41,628 bases of DNA from Bdellovibrionales bacterium (GCA_018266355.1 JAFEAP010000030.1:41481-83108); one strand, 5' to 3'; counted from the stretch's first letter, positions 7,906 to 16,074 are shown. A program made the numbers and translations. Notes: generated by a model from the letters alone, not told the origin.

Positions 7906-9093
7906 TTAGAAGTATTTTCCCTTTTGGCCCTTGTAGGTGTGGTCGTAGATCGTCGAGCCGTCCGGCATCGGTTCTTCCTTCACCTGCTTCGCCATCTCGA
8001 GGAATTCGGCGGTGTACTTCTCGCGGAGGGCGTCGATTTCCTTCTTCGTCATGACGCCTTCGGCGACGAGCTTCTTCTCGAACGTGACGAGCGCGTCTTC
8101 CTCGCTCGTGACGAGGTTCGCGCCGGTCGCCGAGGAGTGGCCGTAGAGGCGCGAAACGCGGGCTTCGAGGAGGAACGGCTTCCGTTCCTTGCGGACGTAT
8201 TCCATCGCTTCGCGGATCGCGAACCAGGATTCCTCGACGTCGTTCCCGTTGATCACGCGGTTCTTGATCCCGAAAGCGGTCCCGCGGTCGGCGATGTTCT
8301 TTTCCCCGTGTTGGGTCGCGGCCGGCGTCGAGATGCCGAATTCGTTGTTCGTGACGATCATCAGGATCGGCAGTTCGAAGTTCGGGCGCGACGACCACAC
8401 GAGGCACGACGCGAATTCGCCCTCGGCCGTGCCGGCGTCGCCGCCGTTCACGATCGTGATGCCTTCGCCGCCGTGCTGGCGGTGCGCGATCCCGGTGCCG
8501 ATCGCGGTCGAGTACTGCGTCTCGATCGTCGACGTGATCGGGAGGATGTTCCACTTCTTGATCGAAGTGTGGTTCCCGAAGTTCCGGCCGCCGGAGTACG
8601 GATCGGTCGCGGTGTTCTTCATTTGGCGCATCATGTCCTTCGGGTCCGCGCCCATCGCGAGGATGATCCCCGACGAACGGTAGTGGAAGTGCATGAAGTC
8701 GTGGTCGAGGCCTTCGCCTTTGTTGATGTTCAACCCGAGCGGGATGTTGAACGCTTCCTCGCCCGGACCGCCGATCCAGAAGTAACCGTCGTTCTGCTTG
8801 TACATGCGGATCAAGCGCTCTTCGAGGACGCGCGCGCGGATCATCGCATCGTAGATGCGGACGAGTTCTTTCGCCGGGAGGCGGAACTTGCCCGAGGATT
8901 TCGTCGGAGCGGAGGCGGCGCCGTTCGTGAGTTTCGTCTCGGCCTTCTCGAAGCCAGCCGGCGTGGTCTTGAGTTTCAAACCCTTGCCTTTCGCCGCTTT
9001 CGCGGGGGCCGAAGTCCCTCTCGTCGGAAGGGTTTTCGAAACGGATTTCGAGCTCTTGCTCAGATTCTTGGTGAGGGAACCTTTGGATGCCAC
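7906..9093 (-). CDS. 2-oxoacid dehydrogenase E1 component, alpha subunit
   Basis: This is the ThDP-binding alpha subunit of a heterotetrameric E1. The diagnostic ThDP/Mg motif is GDAGTAEGEF...TNNEFGIST (about residues 218-255). FRLPAKELVRIYDAMIRAR begins the conserved domain, and HFHYRSSGIILAMG and HTSIKKWNILP are recognisable family blocks. I start at GTG 9093 (395 residues) because AAGGAG lies eight bases upstream; an ATG at 9156 would have no ribosome site. Even so, about 70 residues rich in Ser, Lys, Ala and Thr precede the conserved domain, an unusual low-complexity extension that may be a flexible arm. The beta subunit follows in the same direction. An unusual long hairpin lies about 115-165 bases upstream of the start. 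Confidence 0.92.
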   Translation of the reverse strand: MASKGSLTKNLSKSSKSVSKTLPTRGTSAPAKAAKGKGLKLKTTPAGFEKAETKLTNGAASAPTKSSGKFRLPAKELVRIYDAMIRARVLEERLIRMYKQNDGYFWIGGPGEEAFNIPLGLNINKGEGLDHDFMHFHYRSSGIILAMGADPKDMMRQMKNTATDPYSGGRNFGNHTSIKKWNILPITSTIETQYSTAIGTGIAHRQHGGEGITIVNGGDAGTAEGEFASCLVWSSRPNFELPILMIVTNNEFGISTPAATQHGEKNIADRGTAFGIKNRVINGNDVEESWFAIREAMEYVRKERKPFLLEARVSRLYGHSSATGANLVTSEEDALVTFEKKLVAEGVMTKKEIDALREKYTAEFLEMAKQVKEEPMPDGSTIYDHTYKGQKGKYF

Positions 9094-9207
9094 GCTGCGT
9101 TCTCCTTGTGCTAGGTTTATCGGATTTAACCGATCAACTCTTGATGCACAAGCCATTCACGGGCCGCGGAACGGCGCCGGATTGACGCTGGGCGCGCTTA
9201 TAGAACA

Positions 9208-9256
9208 GCTCACAACCCTGCGGCCGGGCCGGTGCCCGGCCATCCGGGCTGTGAGC
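9208..9256 (-). terminator. Two-tier hairpin between the 684-residue protein gene and E1 alpha
   Basis: The outer arms 9208-9218 and 9246-9256 pair over 10 of 11 positions. The inner arms 9222-9229 and 9234-9241 pair perfectly over 8 G/C-rich positions with a CGGT loop. It starts eight bases after the stop of the 684-residue protein gene on the minus strand. It is probably that gene's terminator, but there is no proper T tract, so it could instead be a structured leader of the E1 genes. Confidence 0.6.
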
Positions 9257-9263
9257 CTACTCA

Positions 9264-11318
9264 CTAGAGCTTCCGAACGACCTTTTCCCACTCCGCCCAC
9301 GGCAGATCGGGACGCGCGGTCCGGAGCGCGGCTTGGGACTGGTTCCAAACCGCCGCGAGATTCAATCTCGCCTCGAGGTCGAGTTTCGAGGGATCGTTCA
9401 GCTGGTTCTTGAAGAGGTAGTCGAGCGCCGCCACGAGGCGGGCCATCGCGAAGGTGGCCTTGTCCGGCGTCGCCGAACCGTTCACGGCGGCGAGGAAAAC
9501 GCGGATGGCCGCGATTTGCGCGCCGAGGGTCGTCGACTTGTCGGCCGAGTTCAGCTTCGCGGCGACCGCGCCGTCGAAGCCCTGTTCTTTCCCGACGATC
9601 AGCGCGGAAACCTGCACGAGCTGGCTGATCTGCGGAAGGATCTGCTTCAACGACGGTTCGGACTTCATGATCGGATCCGTTTTGAGCGTCCGGGTGAGCT
9701 TCGACGCCGCGACGAGCAGCGAGCAGACGCCGCGCGTGTCGATGTCGGTGTCTTGGAGCGCTCCGAAGCTGCCGTGGTCGCGGAAATAGAGCGGGATCCC
9801 GTCCCGCTTCGAGGCGATGTGGCCGATCGTCGGGTGCAGGAGGTTCTGCGCGACGGCGGCGAGCACGCCGACCGCGATCATCCGACCGTCGGTCGGGAAG
9901 AGCATCGGTTTCTTCGGATCCATCAGGTCGCCGATCTGGTCCTTACCGCCGAAGAACTTCGAAAGCGCGGTCCCCGGCTGGGTCACCTTCAAGAACTCGG
10001 AAACGGCGAGAAGCAGGTAGGCCAAGTCGTCGTTCGTCTGGTAGGCGTCCGCGGCCGAGAGCATCCCGCCGACGCCGTTCGCGTCGACCGAGAAGCGCGT
10101 CGGGAAAATCCGGAGCGGGCTCGGTTTCTTCGCGTCGGACGGCTGATATCCGCCCCAGTCCCACGGGCTCATGAAGACGCTGAACCCGTCGGTGTCCGCG
10201 CCCCATCCGCCGAAGGCGACTTCTTTGAATTTCGGAGGAGTCATCCCCTTGTTCATCACCGCGATCGGCATCTCGGCGCGCTGGGCGTCCCAGTCGGCTT
10301 CGATCCCGCCGGTGAGGAGCAGCCACCGGTTCACGACCGCGTAGAAGAGGCCGGCCGCGAGCGAAAGGTCCTTCGGATCCTTCGACTTGATGAGCACGTT
10401 CGCCGCGAAGAGGTCGGCGAGGAGTCCTTGGGCGAAGGATTTGAGCCGGATTTCCCGACGCCCGCCGCCAACGGCCACGGCCGCGTCGCCTTCGACGACC
10501 GATCCGAGGTCCGACCAGATCAAGTGGGTCGCCGAGCCGGCGCCGAACTTCGTCTGCACGAGTTTCGGGAAGCCCGCGATCGTCTCGTCGATTTTCGCGA
10601 GGAATCCCTTCCGGAATTCGTTTTGGAACTTGCCTTCGCCGAGGGCCGGATCGAATTCGAGGGCGGCCTTTTTCACGGCTTCCTTCGTCGATTTCTGGGT
10701 ACGGGCTTTCAGCAGGGCTTCCTTCGCGGCGTTGAAGAGACGTTTTCGGTACGTGCAGGAAGATACGGAATTGATCACGTCGATCTTCAGCTGGATGAGC
10801 GCGATCTTCGAGGGCGCGTCGATCGCGTCCGACTCGTCGAGGGCGCAGTCGGGCCCCTTCCCTTTGATCGCCCGGCCGGCCATCCGCTTATCGAGCGAGC
10901 TCAGCTGCTTCTTCATCTCGGGATCGGTGATGTTCCCTTTCACGACCATGTCGAGCACGCCGTCGAAAAGCGTCTCGAGCGGGATGTGGTTCAGGAAGTC
11001 GTCGAGCGCGGATTGATAAAGAGCGGGATAGATCTCGCCGAGCTGGGCGTTGATGAGGAAACGCGGGTACGGCGCGAGTCGAAGCGGCATGAAGCCGTTC
11101 GTGCGGTCCACGCGATACGACTGCACGAGCTTGCGGACTTCGTCGATCGAAGCCGCGGTCGAGCCGGTCTCGGCCATCGTCACGAGTTGGATGCGCGCTT
11201 CGGTCGGCGTGGGCGCAGTGACGGAATTCCGCGAATCCGTGACGTCTTCCGCGCGGACTCCGGAAATCGCGATGCTAGAAATCGTGACGATGAAGGCGAA
11301 AACGAGCGACTTTTTCAT
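9264..11318 (-). CDS. Exported 684-residue protein, unknown family
   Basis: ATG 11318 is preceded by GGGGA at a good distance and gives MKKSLVFAFIVTISSIAISGVRAED, a clear Sec signal peptide with cleavage after VRA. An upstream continuation of the frame to 11483 lacks a ribosome site. The mature protein is largely alpha-helical in appearance. It has a central Trp/Gly-rich stretch (FGGWGADTDGF then PWDWGGYQP, about residues 400-425) and a second half with Ala/Leu-rich helices (LLAVSEFLKV, MIAVGVLAAVAQNLL). Only about five cysteines are present. I find no known catalytic motif. It is divergent from the outer-membrane barrel gene at 11575, with about 256 bases between them, and could act with that barrel in the envelope. 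Confidence 0.8.
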   Translation of the reverse strand: MKKSLVFAFIVTISSIAISGVRAEDVTDSRNSVTAPTPTEARIQLVTMAETGSTAASIDEVRKLVQSYRVDRTNGFMPLRLAPYPRFLINAQLGEIYPALYQSALDDFLNHIPLETLFDGVLDMVVKGNITDPEMKKQLSSLDKRMAGRAIKGKGPDCALDESDAIDAPSKIALIQLKIDVINSVSSCTYRKRLFNAAKEALLKARTQKSTKEAVKKAALEFDPALGEGKFQNEFRKGFLAKIDETIAGFPKLVQTKFGAGSATHLIWSDLGSVVEGDAAVAVGGGRREIRLKSFAQGLLADLFAANVLIKSKDPKDLSLAAGLFYAVVNRWLLLTGGIEADWDAQRAEMPIAVMNKGMTPPKFKEVAFGGWGADTDGFSVFMSPWDWGGYQPSDAKKPSPLRIFPTRFSVDANGVGGMLSAADAYQTNDDLAYLLLAVSEFLKVTQPGTALSKFFGGKDQIGDLMDPKKPMLFPTDGRMIAVGVLAAVAQNLLHPTIGHIASKRDGIPLYFRDHGSFGALQDTDIDTRGVCSLLVAASKLTRTLKTDPIMKSEPSLKQILPQISQLVQVSALIVGKEQGFDGAVAAKLNSADKSTTLGAQIAAIRVFLAAVNGSATPDKATFAMARLVAALDYLFKNQLNDPSKLDLEARLNLAAVWNQSQAALRTARPDLPWAEWEKVVRKL

Positions 11319-11445
11319 GTTTCTTTCCCCACGGGAGAACTTCGAATCCCAAATCCGAAAGTCCGTGACGTTTAACACGGAAACGCATCCGATTCGAAGA
11401 AAAATGACGCATCGCGAAATTTCTATTTTTAGATCGTTTTCTAGC

Positions 11446-11474
11446 TTTACGCGTCGAGTCATTTTCGGTATAAG
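11446..11474 (+). promoter_or_regulatory. Putative sigma70 promoter of the 11575 barrel gene
   Basis: TTTACG (11446-11451) and TATAAG (11469-11474) are separated by 17 bases in an AT-rich island within otherwise GC-rich DNA. The leader to the ATG at 11575 would be about 95 bases. Confidence 0.5.
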
Positions 11475-11574
11475 CCGTTCCACGAATGGGTATTGGAGAG
11501 CCAGAAAGGCGCTCCCGATAGTTCGCTAACTTATTGGATTACCAAGGGAATGTAGGGCCCTTGGAGGGGAAACC

Positions 11575-12951
11575 ATGCGAAAGTGGGTCAATCAGCTGTC
11601 TCTATCGAAAGCATCGCGCGGGTGGGCGCTCGTGGGCACCCTTGCGACCGCGATTTCGGCCGTTTCCGGCGCCCGCGCCGAGGACGCGCGCACGCTCCCG
11701 AAGGGGCGTTCCCGTCTCTCCTTTACGTACGCGAAGTCGAACGGCATCTCCCAGCAGTATAACGACTCGGGCGTCGCCGAAGATTTCACGAAGCCCTACA
11801 ACATGAACCTGAACTCCGAGAAGATCAGCACCTTCGCGGCCACGATCAGCCCGGAATTCGGAAACCTCGTCTCGCTCTTGAACGACACCGGCCTCCGCTA
11901 CGACGCCTCGAAGGCGAACACAGCGAGCGGCGGGATCACCGCGACCGATCCGAACCAGCCGCTTCTCGGAGACGCGCTCACGAAGGGCTTCCTCGGCGTC
12001 GACGCCGAAGCGACCCAGTCCCAGAGCGTGATCCAATACATGACCGGCATCACCGACCGCCTCTCCGTCGGCTTCATGATCCCGATCGTGACGACCACCG
12101 TCCGCGCGAGCGCGCAGATCTCGAAGATCAACAACACCGTCGAAGACTATCAAAAGGCCTTCGCCGCCATGGGCGCCGGATTCGAACCGATCGTGAACGG
12201 CCTCCAGCAGCTCGACGCCGCGAACATCGAGACGCTCCAGCAATACGCCCTCGAGAACAACGGCTACAAACGTTTCGGTTCGAGCGAAACCACGGGCCTC
12301 GGCGACGTGAACTTCGGCTCGCGGTACAACTACCTGAAGACGCCGAAGGAACGGTGGCTGAACTCCGTCCAGCTCTCCGTCTCCGCGCCGACCGGGAAAA
12401 CGCACCCGGCGAACGCGATCACCGAAGTCGACAACGGCGCCGGCACTTGGACGACGACCGCCGCGCACATCATCAACTGGGCGCCGTTCGGTCAGCGCTC
12501 CCCGTGGTCCTTCTCCCACGGCGACCACTTCATGTACCAGCTCCCGGGCAAGAAGATCATGCGCGTCCGGAACAGTTCGACCGACATCCTGCCGGACGCC
12601 TCCACCGAAGAGGACGTGAACACGCACTACGGTTCGAAGTTCTGGACGAACCTCGGCACGAAATACACCGTGAACCCGATGTGGTCCTTCGAAACGAGCT
12701 ACGAGTGGTACTGGAAGGGCCGCGATAATTACTCCGGTTCGCGCGACAAGGACTACAGTTACCTCGGCGACGCGACGGACACCTACCTCGAGACCCTCAC
12801 CCTCCAGGGGAACTTCTCGCTCATCGACGCCTTCTCGAACCACCGCTTCCCGCTGCCGGTCGACGCCTCGCTCAGCTACAATAAGACGATCGCCGGCCGG
12901 AACAAACCGGTCACGACGGTTTGGATCTTCGAGCTGGCGATGTACTTTTAA
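11575..12951 (+). CDS. Outer-membrane beta-barrel protein
   Basis: The 458-residue product starts with an extended signal peptide (basic residues, then WALVGTLATAISAVSGARAED, cleavage after ARA) and ends in the beta-barrel terminal signature LAMYF, with the final Phe used in BAM recognition. The mature part alternates polar and hydrophobic residues as in transmembrane strands (RSRLSFTYAKS, SVQLSVSAPTG, MWSFETSYEWYWKG). A helical segment at about residues 185-225 (DYQKAFAAMGAGF and the following Gln/Leu-rich helix) may be an extracellular or plug element. The start is set by a strong site, GGAGGGG, six bases from the ATG. It may belong to the MetA-pathway-type outer-membrane transporter group, but this is uncertain. 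The gene is monocistronic, between divergent 684-residue and convergent exbD genes. Confidence 0.8.
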   Translation: MRKWVNQLSLSKASRGWALVGTLATAISAVSGARAEDARTLPKGRSRLSFTYAKSNGISQQYNDSGVAEDFTKPYNMNLNSEKISTFAATISPEFGNLVSLLNDTGLRYDASKANTASGGITATDPNQPLLGDALTKGFLGVDAEATQSQSVIQYMTGITDRLSVGFMIPIVTTTVRASAQISKINNTVEDYQKAFAAMGAGFEPIVNGLQQLDAANIETLQQYALENNGYKRFGSSETTGLGDVNFGSRYNYLKTPKERWLNSVQLSVSAPTGKTHPANAITEVDNGAGTWTTTAAHIINWAPFGQRSPWSFSHGDHFMYQLPGKKIMRVRNSSTDILPDASTEEDVNTHYGSKFWTNLGTKYTVNPMWSFETSYEWYWKGRDNYSGSRDKDYSYLGDATDTYLETLTLQGNFSLIDAFSNHRFPLPVDASLSYNKTIAGRNKPVTTVWIFELAMYF

Positions 12952-12973
12952 AACCTGTCGCGGAAGCTGTCGC

Positions 12974-13100
12974 GGAAGCTGTATCGGTATCTGAATCTGT
13001 TGTGTTTGCGGCCAGCAGTTTAAGACTGAGTCCGACCACCCTTCTGAAAACAGCAACCCGAACCGAAAACAAAACAGATACGGATTCCGATTCGGCTTCA
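12974..13100. repeat. Imperfect 38-base inverted repeat with internal degenerate direct repeats
   Basis: Arms 12974-13011 and 13063-13100 match in inverted orientation at 30 of 38 positions with a 51-base centre. The left arm is preceded by a 12-base unit (CTGTCGCGGAAG) repeated in tandem from 12956. Within both arms short words of the form AATC(C/T)G and TATC(T/G)G recur. The element fills the gap between the convergent barrel and exbD genes. It may act as a bidirectional terminator or be a small repeat element. Confidence 0.6.
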
Positions 13101-13111
13101 GGCCCCCGAGA

Positions 13112-13558
13112 TCAGTTCTTAGTAGGCGCCGTCGCGATCGCGAACTTCTCCGCCCCCGCTTTTCGGGTGGCGTCCATCACTTCGATCGCCGAACCGAGGA
13201 ACGCCTCGCGGTCCCCTTCGAGGATGACGAGACGGGACGAAGTCTGCGTGAAGGCGTTCTTTACCGCCGACGTAAGCCGGTCGTAATCCCCTTCCTCGAT
13301 CGGCTGGCCGTTCACCGCCATCTTCCCGCGCGGAAGCAGACTCACGACGACGCCTTCCGGCTGGGCCTGGGCCGTTTGGGGCGAAGCCTGAGGAAGATTC
13401 ACGTCGACCCCGTTACTCGTCAGTACCGAGGAGGTAACCATGAAAATGATGAGGAGAACGAGGAAGATGTCGGTGAGCGGCGTGATGTTGATCTCGGCGA
13501 CGATGTCGGCTTCGCCTTCATCCCCGCCCGATTTCTCGCCTCCGAGCCGCATCGTCAT
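13112..13558 (-). CDS. exbD: ExbD/TolR-family proton-channel component
   Basis: ExbD/TolR proteins couple the proton motive force to TonB- or Tol-type envelope machines. The 148-residue protein has the expected short cytoplasmic N-terminus and one transmembrane helix (ITPLTDIFLVLLIIFMVTSS, residues 25-44) containing the essential Asp (Asp30). A periplasmic domain follows, with GVDVNLPQA and VAVNGQPI-like strands (KMAVNGQPI). Length is typical. The start ATG 13558 lies three bases beyond the stop of the exbB-like gene, so the two form one transcript in the order exbB-exbD. No tonB, tolA, tolB or pal lies in the window, so the machine it powers cannot be named. A role in gliding- or adventurous-motility-type motors is also possible. 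Confidence 0.85.
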   Translation of the reverse strand: MTMRLGGEKSGGDEGEADIVAEINITPLTDIFLVLLIIFMVTSSVLTSNGVDVNLPQASPQTAQAQPEGVVVSLLPRGKMAVNGQPIEEGDYDRLTSAVKNAFTQTSSRLVILEGDREAFLGSAIEVMDATRKAGAEKFAIATAPTKN

Positions 13559-13561
13559 CGT

Positions 13562-14251
13562 CTAGCCCTGCTGTCCCGGCTTCCCGGTCTGCTTTCCGAA
13601 AGAGGCTCCGAGGATCTCGGCGAACTCCTCGGTTTGGATCCGGATGAGGAGGACGAACGCGCTCCACCGCGTCTGGAGCGCGTTGAACGCGACCACGGCC
13701 ACGACCGCGACGATGATCCCCGCGGCGGTGGCGACGAGCGCCTCGGAAATACCGGCCGCGACGACGGCGAAACCGCCGGCGCCCTTGCGGGCCATTTCGC
13801 CGAAGGCTTGGAGGATCCCGACGACGGTGCCGGCGAGACCGATGAACGGGGCGGAGCTGCCGATCGTCCCGAGCAGCCAAAGGTTTTTCTTCAATTCCTG
13901 GTTCAGCATCTGCCGACGGCGTTCGACGGCCTCCGCCCAACTCGTCCGGAGCCGCTCGTCTTTCGCTTGGATCCGGTCGAGCGCCGTCTTAAGGAGCTCG
14001 GCCGTGGGCAGTCCGTCGTTCCGCTCGCAGAGTTTCTTCACCTCGTCCCATTCCTGCCGGAGGAGCGCATTCATCGCCTCGAGGTGGAACGAACGGAGCG
14101 AGCGGCTCAAGGAACGGAAGCGGAGGATCCGCTCGAAGATCACCGCCCACCCGACGACGGAGCAGATCGCGAGCGGGAGCATCGTCATCCCGCCGTGCTT
14201 CACGAGTTGCCAAAGGGAAGTCGAATTTCCGCCGATCGCGTCGCCGAACAT
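13562..14251 (-). CDS. exbB: MotA/TolQ/ExbB-family proton-channel protein
   Basis: The 229-residue inner-membrane protein has three hydrophobic helices. One lies near residues 20-40 (MTMLPLAICSVVGWAVIF). A pair lies at about 128-150 (GSSAPFIGLAGTVVGILQAF) and 163-190 (ISEALVATAAGIIVAVVAVVAF). The block APFIGLAGTVVGI...ISEALVATAAGI is the family signature, forming the pore around the ExbD helix. The intervening loop (residues 45-120) is a charged cytoplasmic helix region. It precedes exbD by three bases. It is divergent from the lipoprotein gene at 14312 with only about 60 bases between starts, so the promoters must overlap or be very close. Assignment to ExbB versus TolQ is not possible from the sequence alone. 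Confidence 0.88.
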   Translation of the reverse strand: MFGDAIGGNSTSLWQLVKHGGMTMLPLAICSVVGWAVIFERILRFRSLSRSLRSFHLEAMNALLRQEWDEVKKLCERNDGLPTAELLKTALDRIQAKDERLRTSWAEAVERRRQMLNQELKKNLWLLGTIGSSAPFIGLAGTVVGILQAFGEMARKGAGGFAVVAAGISEALVATAAGIIVAVVAVVAFNALQTRWSAFVLLIRIQTEEFAEILGASFGKQTGKPGQQG

Positions 14252-14311
14252 AGGTGTTGCGACGATAGGACCCCGACCCTTAGGATGTCAAACATTGGGA
14301 ATAGGACGAGG

Positions 14312-15286
14312 ATGAGAACTGCCCCCCGCCGGTTTTCCGCAATCTGCCTTACGTTAGCGCTTTTCGCGGGGTGCACTCGCGAAGCGAGTGAACCGTCCCT
14401 GCCGCTCGGCCGGCCGGCGCTGAGCTCGGCGGGTCTCCCCGCCGCCGCCTCGATGAATGCCCTGGAAATTTCCGCGCGCCTACCCGGAATCGCGCCTTGG
14501 AAGGTCCGTCTCGAGCGGTCCGGCGGGGCCTGGATGACCTTCTCGCGCTCCGATCGGCCGCAAGACCGCGAACTCGCAGATTCGAAACTCGTCGACCACC
14601 TCCTCGAGGTCCTCGACACCTTCGCGACCGAAGCCGAAGCCGGAAAAGCTCCCGAGGGCGAACTCGGCTTCAATCCCTACCGCGTGGAATTCCGTGTCCC
14701 CGGAGCGCCCCGACCGCTGCTCGAGCTCGGCGAGGCGAGCGGACCGAACGGAGTCGCTTTCCGGGTCGCGGGCGGCAAAAAAATCTGGATCGGACGCGGA
14801 GCGCTCCTCGCGTTTCTTCCCGCGTTCGAGAAACCCGACGCCTTTTCGAACAAACTCCCGTACGCGCTCGACTTCGACGCGATCGATTCCGTCCGGCTGG
14901 AAAAGACGGCCGGAAAGGGCCGGGGCGCCTGGGAATTCCTCCGTGCCGGCGACGAATGGTTCGCGCGTGAATCGAAGGGCTTCGGGAAGAAACCGCTCCC
15001 CGCGGAAAAGGCGGCGATCCTCGAGCGGGTCTTCCACCAGCGTCTCCTCGCGCTCCTTCCGATTTCGCGCCTTCCCGACCTCGCGCACCCCGACTGGAGG
15101 ATCACCGTACGGAACCAGTCCGGACGCGAGGAAATGCTCGAACTCCTCTTCGCTCAGAATAACGTATTCGGCTTCAATCCCGTGCGTTCGAACCGCTCGC
15201 TCCAGCTCTACCCGGAATTCGCCGGCAGCTTGAGGGCCTTCACCCAGGCGCGGTTCACTCCCCTCAAATCGGGCACGAAAAAGTGA
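14312..15286 (+). CDS. Lipoprotein with DUF4340-like domain
   Basis: The 324-residue product begins MRTAPRRFSAICLTLALFAGC, a lipobox with Cys21 as the acylated residue. I start at ATG 14312 (AGGACG just upstream) rather than the in-frame ATG 14285, because this gives the compact lipoprotein signal. The mature part resembles DUF4340 proteins. It has PWKVRLERSGGAWMTF, a helix with VDHLLEVLDTFATEAE, ELGFNPYRVEFRV, then KKIWIGRGALLAFL and LDFDAIDSVRLEK. Such proteins accompany envelope ABC transporters in gliding-type systems, but no transporter is next to it here. Its last 79 bases overlap the end of the convergent HAD phosphatase gene on the other strand. The match is by eye and moderate. Confidence 0.75.
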   Translation: MRTAPRRFSAICLTLALFAGCTREASEPSLPLGRPALSSAGLPAAASMNALEISARLPGIAPWKVRLERSGGAWMTFSRSDRPQDRELADSKLVDHLLEVLDTFATEAEAGKAPEGELGFNPYRVEFRVPGAPRPLLELGEASGPNGVAFRVAGGKKIWIGRGALLAFLPAFEKPDAFSNKLPYALDFDAIDSVRLEKTAGKGRGAWEFLRAGDEWFARESKGFGKKPLPAEKAAILERVFHQRLLALLPISRLPDLAHPDWRITVRNQSGREEMLELLFAQNNVFGFNPVRSNRSLQLYPEFAGSLRAFTQARFTPLKSGTKK

Positions 15287-15873
15287 CCGCGATCGGTCGC
15301 ATGGCCGAAGTGATTCGTGGAAGTAATGACGCAAACGTGAAGCCCGGCGGCCCGTCCCGCCTCGATGCCGGCCGCGCTGTCCTCGAAGACGAGGGTCGAC
15401 GCCGGATCGGCGGAGAGCATCCCGAGCGCCTTTTGAAATCCGTCGGGCGCGGGCTTGCTTAACGGATAGTCCTCGGCGCCGAGGATCACCCGAAACGCGT
15501 CCCGAATGCCGAGGCGATCGAGGATCGTCAATATCTCGCGACGATGGGAACCGGAAACGAGGGCGAGCGGAAACTCCGCGGCGAGGTCGCGAACGCAATC
15601 GCGGGCTCCGGGTACCTCGATCAAATCCGTTTCGATTTTCTTTCGGTACGTTTCGAGGATTTCGTCCGTCGCGGCCCGCTTCGAAACCGGCGGAGGGTAT
15701 TTACTAAATAGGAATTCGAGCGCCTTTTCCCACGTTCTTCCCGTCACGAAATTCGCGTCGTCTTCCGTCACGCGGTGATTCCAAGCCGAGAAACAGCCTT
15801 CCACCGCCTTCGCCGCAGCGAGTTCAGTATCGACCAAAGTCCCGTCCATATCGAAAATAATCGTGCGAATCAC
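15208..15873 (-). CDS. HAD-superfamily phosphatase (phosphoglycolate/beta-phosphoglucomutase-like)
   Basis: The 221-residue cytoplasmic protein has all four HAD motifs. Motif I is FDMDGTLVDTE (Asp8 nucleophile, Asp10), motif II LALVSGSHR (Ser), motif III the Lys in SKPAPDGFQKAL, and motif IV LVFEDSAAGIEAG (Glu-Asp for Mg). The helical cap between motifs I and II (residues 15-85) is type C1, as in phosphoglycolate phosphatase and beta-phosphoglucomutase. Because those activities differ only in cap residues, the substrate is left open. Its 3' end overlaps the DUF4340-like lipoprotein gene by 79 bases, tail to tail, so both frames are used there. A direct repeat (15911-15938) lies just upstream of its start. 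Confidence 0.88.
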   Translation of the reverse strand: MIRTIIFDMDGTLVDTELAAAKAVEGCFSAWNHRVTEDDANFVTGRTWEKALEFLFSKYPPPVSKRAATDEILETYRKKIETDLIEVPGARDCVRDLAAEFPLALVSGSHRREILTILDRLGIRDAFRVILGAEDYPLSKPAPDGFQKALGMLSADPASTLVFEDSAAGIEAGRAAGLHVCVITSTNHFGHATDRGHFFVPDLRGVNRAWVKALKLPANSG

Positions 15874-15910
15874 CGAGCCCCAGGATGAGGGGCCCCTGAA
15901 AAATATGCAA

Positions 15911-15938
15911 GTTTTCTCGGTAAATACGCGTTTTCTCG
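15911..15938. promoter_or_regulatory. Direct repeat GTTTTCTCG, two copies 19 bases apart
   Basis: Identical nine-base words lie at 15911-15919 and 15930-15938, so both face the same side of the helix (about two turns). They sit 38-65 bases upstream of the HAD phosphatase start and near the upstream edge of the HU-like gene leader. A regulator-binding role is a guess. Confidence 0.3.
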
Positions 15939-16045
15939 CATGTTCGCCGAAGGGGCCGCGAACGAACCACGAACGAAAGACGAAAAAAAGCGAAAAAACC
16001 GAGGAAACTTTCGTGTTTTTTTCGCGATGATTTTCAAAAAAACGA

Positions 16046-16074
16046 TTGCACGCCTTAAAAACCCCTCTTACAAA
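16046..16074 (+). promoter_or_regulatory. Promoter of the HU-like gene with upstream A-tracts
   Basis: TTGCAC (16046-16051) and TACAAA (16069-16074) are 17 bases apart. Upstream, A or T runs of 6-7 bases occur at 15983-15989, 15993-15998, 16016-16022 and 16036-16042, spaced close to multiples of a helical turn. This is the pattern of curved or UP-element DNA at strong promoters. The ATG is at 16103. Confidence 0.6.

Noticed and set aside
9333..11375. 680-codon plus-strand frame opposite the 684-residue exported protein
   Set aside because: Arg/Glu/Val-rich shadow without ribosome site; the minus-strand frame has a signal peptide and clear start.
13376..14311. Extension of the DUF4340-like lipoprotein frame upstream
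   Set aside because: This part is antisense to exbB/exbD and carries no signal; the lipobox marks the true start at 14312.
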